A stretch of 64,000 nt of DNA from Triticum aestivum (Eukaryota; Streptophyta; Magnoliopsida; Poales; Poaceae). The translations under genes and the position numbers were made by a program. Positions 56,640 to 64,000 of the stretch are shown here, piece by piece. A model generated the notes under the pieces. That model ran no database searches, was not told where the DNA came from, and worked only from the letters and a program-made list of their open reading frames with translations. Each line of letters opens with the position of its first letter. The stretch's first letter is position 1. Where the stretch lies: NCBI RefSeq assembly GCF_018294505.1, contig NC_057797.1, positions 124,067,116 to 124,131,115 on the forward strand, given 5' to 3'.

Positions 56640-57089
56640 TGCAAACTTAGCATAGAAGGAACATCTAGCTAGCACAAGGAGATGATGATTAGATGAACAC
56701 GGACCACACTAGGTTACCGTTTCTGTTATTAACGGTATTCGCACACATTTTTGATTACAGACCTATTTGTTGCGTATCACAAACATCTTGTTATATTGAA
56801 CCGCTTCTGTTCTCTTGCCTCAACGCAAACAGTTCATCCGAGTGAACCGCATGCCGTGTATCGCACAGACCTTCATCTGGCTGCCCGTTTCTTCTGTGTT
56901 GCCTAATCACAAACAGTTGATTGAGTTGAACCATATGCCCTACATCGCACACGCAACGAAAATCTGAACCATGTTTGATGCATCCTCCATCGCAAACGTT
57001 TTGCACCTTTTTTGATAGTTTTTTACACCACCATTTGCGATTATGGCATCACACACAGTTTTGTCGAAGGGTCTCTGATCGTAGTGTCA
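56640..57089. repeat. right subterminal region of the CACTA
   Basis: Repeated short motifs around ATCRCAAAC/ATCACAAAC, GAACCGC and CACAC(A/G), spaced about 50-60 bp (near 56780, 56855, 56910, 56950, 56995, 57048), similar in theme to the left subterminal repeats. No coding. Confidence 0.6.
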
Positions 57090-57113
57090 CGTTAGTAGCA
57101 TCCTGCAGTAGTG
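57090..57113 (-). repeat. right terminal inverted repeat of the CACTA
   Basis: Reads inward CACTACTGCAGGATGC. It is followed by the TSD CTG. Confidence 0.8.
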
Positions 57114-57116
57114 CTG

Positions 57117-58182
57117 GTTCTACCTTCGTGCTTTGCACATAGGTGGCTACTGGGTGTCTATTTCTCCAACTTTAGTTGAATCGAGTGTGACTACACCCGG
57201 TCCTTGTTGAAGGTTAAAACAACATACTTGACGAAAAATCATTGTGGTTTTGATGCGTATGTAAGAATGGTTCTTGCTAAGCCCGTAGCAGCCACGTAAA
57301 ACTTGCAACAACAAAGTAGAGGACGTCTAACTGGTTTTTGCAGGGCTTGCTGTGATTTGATATGGTCAAGACGTGATGATATATAAATTGTTGTATGAGA
57401 TGATCATGTTTTGTAACAGTTATCGGGAACTGGCAGGAGCCTTATGGTTGTCCCTTTATTGTATGAAATGCAATCGCCATGAATGACTTTACTTTATCAC
57501 TAAGCGGTAGAGATAGTCGTAGAAGCAATAGTTGGCGAGACGACAATGATGCTTCAATGGAGATCAAGGTGTCAAGACGGTGACGATGGTGATCATGACG
57601 GTGCTTTGGAGATGGAGATCAAAGGCACAAGATGATGATGGCCATATCATATCACTTATATTGATTGCATGTGATGTTTATCTTTTATGCATCTTATTTT
57701 GCATAGTACGGCGGTGGCATTATAAGATGAGCTCTCACTAAACTTCAAGGTATAAGTGTTCTCCCTGAGTATGCACCGTTGCTACCGTTCGTTGTGCCGA
57801 GACACCACGTGATGATCGGGTGTTATAAGCTCTACGTTCACATACAACGGGTGCAAGCCTGTTTTGCACACGCAAAATACTCGGCCGGTTAAACTTGACG
57901 AGCCTAGCATATGCAGATATGGCCTCGGAACACTGAGACCGAAAGGTTGAGCGTGAATCATATAGTAGATATGAGCAACATAGTGATGTTCACCATTGAA
58001 AACTATTCCATCTCATGTGATGATAGGACATGGTTTAGTTTATATGGATCACATGATCACTTAGATGATTAGAGGGATGTCTATCTAAGTGGGAGTTCTT
58101 AAGTAATATCATTAATTGAACTTTAATTTATCATGAACTTAGTACCTGATAGTATTTTGCATGTCTATGTTGTTGTAGATAA
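57117..58182 (+). other. leader of Angela copy 2 (second part), non-coding
   Basis: It is the inverse of 4913-6000 in Angela copy 1, with scattered differences. It continues from 29491 once the CACTA is removed and leads to the gag ATG. Long, ORF-poor leaders are usual in this group. Confidence 0.85.
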
Positions 58183-58630
58183 ATGGCCCGTGCTACTGTT
58201 CCCTTGAATTTTAATGCGTTCCCAGAGAAAGCTAAGTTGAAAGATGATGGTAGCAACTACAAGGGCTGGGTCCGTAACTTGAGGATTATCTTCATTGTTG
58301 CACAGAAGAATTATGTCCTGGAAGCACCGCTAGGTGCAAGACCCGCTGCAGGATCAACGCCGGACGTTATGAACGCCTGGCAGAGCAAAGTTGATGACGA
58401 CACGATAGTTCAGTGTGCCATGCTTTACGGCTTAGAACCGAGACTTCAACGACATTTTGAACGTCATAGAGCATATGAGATGTTCCAGGAGTTGAAGTTA
58501 ATATTTCAAGCAAATGCCCGGATTAAGAGATATGAGGTCTCCAATAAGTTCTGCAACTCCAAAATGGAGGAAAATAGTTTTGTCAGTTAGCATATACTCA
58601 GAATGTCAAGGTACCACAATCATTACAAAA
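58183..58630 (+). pseudogene. gag fragment of Angela copy 2
   Basis: ATG 58183 (MARATVPLNFNAF), with AKLKDDGSNYKGWV, QKNYVLEAPLG and the following gag helices (FQELKLIFQANARIKRYE). A stop replaces a conserved Glu codon at 58588-58590 (NSFVS then TAG). The frame goes on with HILRMSRYHN until the second CACTA begins at 58631. Gag of this type builds the particle that holds the element RNA. It is truncated at both the stop and the insertion. Confidence 0.88.
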
Positions 58631-59097
58631 AAAGACACATCAGTGACATTTTGGGCCAAACGAAATTTTTTCTGTCATACTTATGACACTTCTATGACAA
58701 TAATTGTGACAAAACACGGTATCATCATAGATGTGGTGGGGTCCTACTTCTATGACAAAAAATCATGACAGAAGATGGGCTTTTCGTCCTGGGTGGGCCG
58801 GAGACGCAGGTGCATGACATTCTTTGGGCCGTCTATGACGGAAAAAACCATGGTAGAAGCGAGGGCGAGGAAAATATCAGGGTGTTCCCGGTTACGGTGG
58901 GTGGTCGGGGCCAAGCGATGCGCGTTTCTCTCATACACACACACGCGTGGGTGCGAGGCATTGGGCTCTAAATGAACTCGAGCGATTGCACTGCAGGCTA
59001 CGCGTTACTGAAACCGAGCGATCGATCGATGGTTGTCAATTGAACCTGATTGAGTGATTCCTTTGATATTCAGCTAACTGAAGCCGGTCGATGCTGC

Positions 59098-59423
59098 NNN
59101 NNNNNNNNNNNNNNNNNNNNNNNNNNNNNNNNNNNNNNNNNNNNNNNNNNNNNNNNNNNNNNNNNNNNNNNNNNNNNNNNNNNNNNNNNNNNNNNNNNNN
59201 NNNNNNNNNNNNNNNNNNNNNNNNNNNNNNNNNNNNNNNNNNNNNNNNNNNNNNNNNNNNNNNNNNNNNNNNNNNNNNNNNNNNNNNNNNNNNNNNNNNN
59301 NNNNNNNNNNNNNNNNNNNNNNNNNNNNNNNNNNNNNNNNNNNNNNNNNNNNNNNNNNNNNNNNNNNNNNNNNNNNNNNNNNNNNNNNNNNNNNNNNNNN
59401 NNNNNNNNNNNNNNNNNNNNNNN
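59098..59423. other. assembly gap (326 N)
   Basis: Unknown bases next to a minisatellite in the Jorge-like element. ORFs drawn through it are artefacts. Confidence 1.
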
Positions 59424-59770
59424 ATGAACAGGACCCCGTGGTATTGCCTTTGGATGAACAGGACCCCGATCGATCGAGCCGGTTGGGGCTGGATGAACAG
59501 GACCCCGTGGAGGGCAGGATGAACAGGACCACCCTGTGGAGGGCTGGATGAACAGTAGACGGTGGAGGGCTGGATGAACAGTAGCCCGTGGAGGGGTGGT
59601 TGAACAGGAGCCCGTGGAGAAGGCTGGTTGAATAGTAGGTGGTGGAGGCTGGATGGACAGGAGCCCGTGGATGAACAGTCGCTGGTGAAGGCTGGAGGAG
59701 GTCGATAGTGGATGAACAGTAGCCCGTGGAGGTTGGAGGGGGTCGACGGTGGAGATGAACAGTATCCTGT
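59424..59770. repeat. minisatellite with GGATGAACAG core
   Basis: At least ten imperfect units of about 24-45 bp, each with GATGAACAG followed by G/TA(G/C)CCCGTGGAGG. The array probably continues into the gap on its left. Confidence 0.85.
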
Positions 59771-59775
59771 GGAGT

Positions 59776-60040
59776 CCCGTTTTGCGGTACGCCACACCCC
59801 TCCCGATGAACATGACCCCCATTTCGACCGTAGCGCTCCAACACAAGTCTGTTTCCTCTGTTTTGTGATACGCCACACCCCTCCGGATCAACAGGACCCC
59901 CGTTTCGACCGAAGGAGGTTCATTTCCTCCGTTTTGCGGTACGCCAGACCCCTCCCGATGAACAGGATCCCGTTTCGATCGTGGCCGGTCGAACACAAGG
60001 TTGTTTCCTCCGTTCTGCGGTACGCCAGGCCTAGTTTCCA
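59776..60040. repeat. four imperfect tandem units of about 75-90 bp
   Basis: Each unit holds TTTTGYGGTACGCCA, then CCCCTCCCGATGAACA and TTTCGACCG. Starts near 59779, 59858, 59931 and 60013. Confidence 0.75.
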
Positions 60041-60299
60041 TCGGCTATTCCGTCCAGGCCATCCCGATGAACACGACGATGTAGTTTCTCCGTTCCGACC
60101 CAGCCATGTACACGAGCCCTGGTCGTACGTATGCACGAGTAGGCGTTCGAGACCCTGCTCGTATGTACGTATGTGGCCGTATTTTCTTTCTTGCACACTG
60201 GCCGCTGTACGTACGTGTACATGCTATGTGCGCGCCTCTACATCGACCAGTATGTACGTACACGTTCGCGACGAGAATGACAACGCTACATACTCTTCG

Positions 60300-61960
60300 A
60301 CCAGGTGGGTCCCGACTATCAAGCACCTCCTTGCATGCAAAGATGTAGCTGGTGGGTCCAAGCAGTCGGGAGGAAATGTTTTTTTCGCGAAATATGGTGG
60401 CCCGTCCGGTGGGTCCCCATTGTGAGGTGGAGGAATAATTATTTTGCACGTCATAAGGAGGCACTTCCTTGCTGCGGCCGTGGACCCAGCTGTCAGCCTC
60501 TCCACGTATAGTCCATGTCTGATGGAAGCCGTTCCTTGACCACGTTGACCATGCCGCGCCGTGAGCACCAAGGCGGTGGACAACGGCGAGGCCTAGGAAG
60601 GAGACGACGCGGAGCCGGGGAAGACGCAGCAGTGGAAGCCCGAGCGGAGAGGAGTACGAGGGTTCACTGGTTCGGCTGCGGTGTGAGGCTGCTGTCGCCG
60701 CAGAATAACAGGGGGTGTGGGTGAGTAGAGGGATGGCCTGGCTGGCGGTGGGAGTAGTAGGGGCGGTGAGGCCTCCGCGGCATCACAGCTAGCCATGGGA
60801 GGCAGGGGCACGCGGCACGACCGGCACTGGTTTGGGCGGCTGGAGCAAGAAGACGAGAGGTTGAAGAAGCACTACGGCCATTGGATGGACATCGTACGGT
60901 TACTGGAGCTAGAATCGTTCATATTGACTAAGTTGACAAAGCCCTCCGTCCCCGTCAACTTAGTAGGCCCACAAGTCAGCCTACCACCAAGGTGGGTCCC
61001 AACTAGCAGGGGGGTATTCATTTTTTCTGCATAATAAGGAGGCACTTCCGGTGGGTCCGAGCTGACAGCGGGGGGAACGTTTTTTGCAAAATATGGTGAC
61101 CCGTCCAGTGGGTCCCAGTAGTCAGGGGGAAATGTTTTTTTTTGCAAAATACGGTGGCCCGTCCGGTGGGTCCCTGCTATTAGGTGGAGGAATCATTATT
61201 TTCCGCGTAATAAGGAGGCACTTCCTTGCTGTGACTGTGGACCCAGCTATCAGCCTCTCCATGTACAGTACACTTACGATGGAAGTCGTTCCTTGACCAT
61301 GTTGACCAAGCCGTGTTCCGTTACATGCATGCGTCCATGGGCGTGGTGCATCCCCAGTATCAGCCTCTCACGTACAGTCATCTTCCGATGACTCTCGATT
61401 GTTGACTACGTTGACCACACCGTGCCGAGCGCACCAAAGGCCGGTGGACGACGGCAAGGCCCTAGACTGGAATGACCCAGAGATGGGGAAGATGGGGCAG
61501 TGGATTCGTAGATGGAGAGGAGTGGGAAACTTTACTGGTCCGGGTGCGCAACAGCACAGCCGCGGTACCGCCCACGGGAGACACGAGCAAGAACAAAGGT
61601 TGAAGAAGGAGCACGGCTGTTGGATTAACATCCAACGGTCTAGCTGCTGGAATCATTTGTTGATTAAGTTGACAAAGCCCTGCGTACACGTCTGCTTAGT
61701 AGGCCCACAAGTCAACCACCAACTCTGATGGGTCCCAGCTGTCAAAGGGAGGAACATTTTTTCACATAACAAGGAGGCACTTCCTTCCATGCGAAGATAC
61801 AGCCGGTGGGTCCCAGCTGTCAGGTGGAGGAAACATTTTTTCAGCTTAATAAGGAGGAACTTTCCTTGCAAGAAACCATGGACCTCGTGGGTCCCAACTG
61901 TCAGGCTCTCCACGTACAGTCCTCTTCTGATGACACTCGTTTGTTGACCACGCCGCACCG
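60300..61960. repeat. diverged tandem blocks of the Jorge-like element
   Basis: Blocks with the order GGTGGGTCCCA, AATGTTTTTTT, AAGGAGGCACTTCCTT, CAGCCTCTCCA and TTGACCACGTTGACCA recur (TTGACCA sites near 60536, 61292, 61401 and 61942). Copies vary in length through deletions. The GC-rich ORFs between them (for example 60515-60724) show no homology that I recognise. Confidence 0.6.
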
Positions 61961-63691
61961 AGCGCAGCGAGGCGGTGGACGACGGCGAGGCCCTGTACGG
62001 GAACGACTCGGGGATGGGAAGACGCGGCAGTGGAGTCGCAGATTGAGTGGAGGAGAAGGGTTATAACTGGTTCTAGTGCAGCGTGGGGCTGTAGTCGGTG
62101 GAGAATAACAGGAGGTGTGGAGGGGTGGAGGGATAGCCTGGCCGGCTGTGGGGTAGCGCTTCGCAGCGATGCGTGCTAAGCAGAGCCGCTAGCCGCCGGA
62201 GGCCGGACCAGGCGGTCTCGGCGACGCTAGAGGAAGAAGACGAGAGATTAAAGGTGCATGCCGACCAAGTTGACAACGGCCTACGTAGGCTTTGGCCTAT
62301 TGGCCCACATGTCAGCCTGCAAAAATGTGGAATATATTTAACCCATGTTTTCTAGAATGTACAGTCCATTTGCTGGGCTGGGTGAACAAATAATTTTGCG
62401 TCAATGCGGCCCATTTATATTATCTAAGGAATCCCAGCCCATTTGCACTTCCTTCAAATACACGAATTAGCTCGGCTCGTTATATATAATGTTATGTTAG
62501 AAGGAGCAATTAATATCAAAAATAAATCGGAGAGGCACATTTTGTATATACATAATTAACAAATTAGTGAGTTATTGCTTAAAATAAAAATGAGCGTGTT
62601 ATGATTACATTGGTCCTTAAAATCTTCCCAAGCTTTTGTACGCAATCACCAAGATTTTCCTTGCCTGTGAGTCAAAAACAACTAGGATTTTCCTTGCCAA
62701 CTTCTGTTAAACATTTACTTTTATAAGTTAATAACATATGGGATGTTTTTATAATGTATATATAAGTCTCTATAAAATATACGATAATAGTAATAATATA
62801 AATATATAATGTGGTTAAAAAATACATTGGGCTGCCGATCTTTAAGGAAAACCCCATAGGCCAGTATGGACCTCAAAAAATAAGTTCAAACCACTGTCAC
62901 CGTATGTCGTGGGCTACGCATGTTAAAATACAAAACCTAGGCCTAGCTGATACTTGTTTGCCCTCTGGAAAAAAATGATAACAGATCCCCGAGCGAACTG
63001 GATTATAGAGGGGGCCGGTGGCACGACTGAAGAAGCACATCAGGAGCAATTTTTTTCTTTAGTGGTTGGCTCTTGATGGAGATTTTTACTTGCCTCTGCA
63101 CCATACAACTTGTATTTTTAGCCTACCAGTCCATGGTGGACCAGCAGCCCATTTGCTGGGCGGGGCAACCTATAGAAACCATCACTCGATTTTTCATCAA
63201 GCCCCAAAAACAACGCATTACTATGTTTGTTTTGAGGCAGAAAACATTACGGCAGGGGTTGAGCGGGGGAGGGGGCAAGACAAAGCAAAAAAGAATAAAA
63301 AGAGCTGATGCGCCATTGCTACCCTAACAAAGCAGGTGCAATTCTTCTTAGGAAGAAGGTGTGCTGTTGACACCCACACGTCACATACCCCACAGTAGGC
63401 ATACTAACAAGTTCATACCCAAGCACAACAGAAAAGGTAAACATTCCTATCAAACTCAGGTTCACATGACACGTTCATATTCATAGCCAACATTCACTAT
63501 CAACAACTCAAAAGATTCATATATACACAAGTTCAACATGTCTATGGATCCGAATGATAGATAGATCGCACAACAATATTCATAGATAATTCACAAAAAG
63601 ATTCAGATATATACATGTTCAGTATGTTTATGCATCCAAATGATTGAGATCACAGCCAATATGATCCATGGATGAACTTTAATTACCTAGG
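61961..63691. other. remaining internal DNA of the Jorge-like element
   Basis: First GC-rich (to about 62240), then AT-rich with scattered GGCCCATTTG motifs (62345, 62408, 62447, 63147). No protein similarity seen on either strand. Confidence 0.5.
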
Positions 63692-63695
63692 GTAT

Positions 63696-64000
63696 AGACT
63701 GGTAAATGGTGTTCAGTCGGAGGTACTTCTTGCTAAAATTAATGCTTGTACGAGTAAACTTTCGAGTACAAAAGAGGCAGCACAGACAGTCTGGACTTTG
63801 CTTGTAGTTTATCCTCAAATAGTGGCCTCGTGCCGAGGGAGGTTTGAGCAACTTGGCCACTACTGTCATCCAACTAGTTTACTGGCTCATCTTGGTCCTG
63901 TAGCTCGCCAAAATTCTACATTGCAGACTGGTAAATGGTGTTCAATCGGAGGTACTTCTTGCTAAAATTAATGCTTGTACGAGTAAACTTTCGAGTACAT
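63696..64000. repeat. start of a 229-bp tandem repeat at the window edge
   Basis: About 75 bp from AGACTGGTAAATGGTGTTC (63696) to the TTTCGAGTACA end recur at 63925-63999 with one difference seen. The spacing is 229 bp. The array probably continues beyond the window. Confidence 0.8.

Larger units (their letters stand above)
29492..57113. mobile_element. large CACTA-type DNA transposon (27.6 kb with nested insertions)
   Basis: The left end is CACTGGTACGCG and the right end, inverted, is CACTACTGCAGG, and CTG flanks both sides (29489-29491, 57114-57116), a 3-bp TSD as made by CACTA transposases. Removing the element and one CTG rejoins the Angela leader exactly. The arms carry subterminal repeats with CACAC(G/A) cores. 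Without its three LTR insertions the element is close to 10 kb. I find no transposase (TNP2/TNPD-like) in the remaining sequence. The content is tandem repeats and three gene-like fragments, so it looks non-autonomous. The direction of the element is not defined. Confidence 0.82.
18703..58630 (+). mobile_element. Copia element of the Angela/WIS/BARE group, copy 2 (5' part, spread over 40 kb by nested insertions)
   Basis: The pieces in order are the 5' LTR 18703-20311 and 29225-29324, the PBS at 29325, leader 29325-29491 and 57117-58182, and gag 58183-58630. The LTR is split by the Sabrina-like element (TSD GTCTA), the leader by a CACTA element (TSD CTG) and the gag by a second CACTA element. 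Removing each insertion and one TSD restores continuous sequence that matches copy 1 (4672-8804, inverted). The element lies in the integrase gene of a Tat-type Gypsy; GGCTG (18698-18702) is the possible left TSD copy. The rest of gag-pol and the 3' LTR are beyond the window or lost. Confidence 0.88.
58631..64000 (+). mobile_element. CACTA transposon, Jorge-like (left part; runs off the window)
   Basis: It starts CATTACAAAAAAAGACAC right after gag codons for RYHN. I recall the Jorge family starting CACTACAAAAAAAGACAC, so the third base is changed (C to T). AAT (58628-58630) would be one TSD copy. The first 150 bp contain inverted TGTCAT/ATGACA motifs. Inside are a gap, a minisatellite with GATGAACAG cores (59424-59770), four short tandem units with GTACGCCA (59776-60040), several diverged copies of a block with GGTGGGTCCCA and GTTGACCACG (60300-61960) and, at the edge, a 229-bp repeat. 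No transposase is seen in this part. Confidence 0.75.

Noticed and set aside
58631..58800. Mutator-like or MITE identity for the element that starts at 58631
   Set aside because: The first bases fit a CACTA end with one change and a 3-bp flank, and internal motifs match my memory of Jorge; no 8-9 bp TSD was seen.
1..64000. Host protein-coding, tRNA or rRNA genes
   Set aside because: No ORF outside transposable elements shows host-gene homology that I recognise, and no tRNA or rRNA sequence was seen; tRNA-like words are only primer-binding sites.

Overview
The window holds no host gene that I can support. It is a stack of nested transposable elements of the kind found in a large grass genome. 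The LTRs near 7058-8804, 18703-20311 and 35688-37366 match my memory of the Angela/WIS/BARE Copia group. The element entering at 58631 opens like the CACTA family Jorge, and 14153-15474 resembles the Maximus/Claudia Copia group. Together these point to a wheat-type (Triticeae) chromosome. Family names come from memory and not from a search. Element boundaries rest on target-site duplications (TSDs), primer-binding sites (PBS), polypurine tracts (PPT) and inverted ends read in the sequence.

Layout, left to right. 1-4671 is the 3' end of a chromovirus (Gypsy) with a 4.1 kb LTR, inserted in the gag of a minus-strand Angela (4672-8804); a solo LTR (6029-6938) splits that Angela's leader. The Angela sits in the antisense spliced ORF of a Tat-lineage Gypsy (8805-13920, with the start of its 3' LTR). 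A truncated Maximus-like Copia (13921-15474) abuts a Tat-type integrase fragment (15475-18702). That fragment is split by an Athila-type solo LTR (16088-18543), which itself carries another solo LTR (16681-17613).

A second Angela, on the plus strand, starts at 18703 and is spread over 40 kb. Its 5' LTR holds an 8.9 kb Sabrina-like Athila element (20312-29219, minus strand, no reverse transcriptase or integrase). Its leader holds a 27.6 kb CACTA element (29492-57113, TSD CTG). Its gag (58183-58630) is cut by a second CACTA element that runs off the window (58631-64000).

The large CACTA carries 44/45-bp subterminal repeats, a captured GRF-type zinc-finger gene fragment (30263-30618), a 509-bp tandem array with a three-unit higher-order period, and two further gene-like ORFs with frameshifts (54779-55385 and 55757-56495). 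Three later insertions lie in the array: an Angela-like solo LTR (35688-37366), a 14.4 kb chromovirus (38024-52392) whose polyprotein is open except for two stops, and an Athila-type solo LTR (52438-54105).

No complete autonomous system is present: every coding region seen is truncated, frameshifted, interrupted by stops or missing a catalytic residue. The items most worth a second look are the antisense spliced gene of the Tat element, the higher-order array and captured genes of the CACTA, the identical 15-nt palindrome after the pol stop of two different chromoviruses, and the duplicated 14-nt PPT in the Sabrina-like element. Three runs of N (41353-41710, 51148-51658, 59098-59423) are assembly gaps in GC-rich or repetitive DNA.
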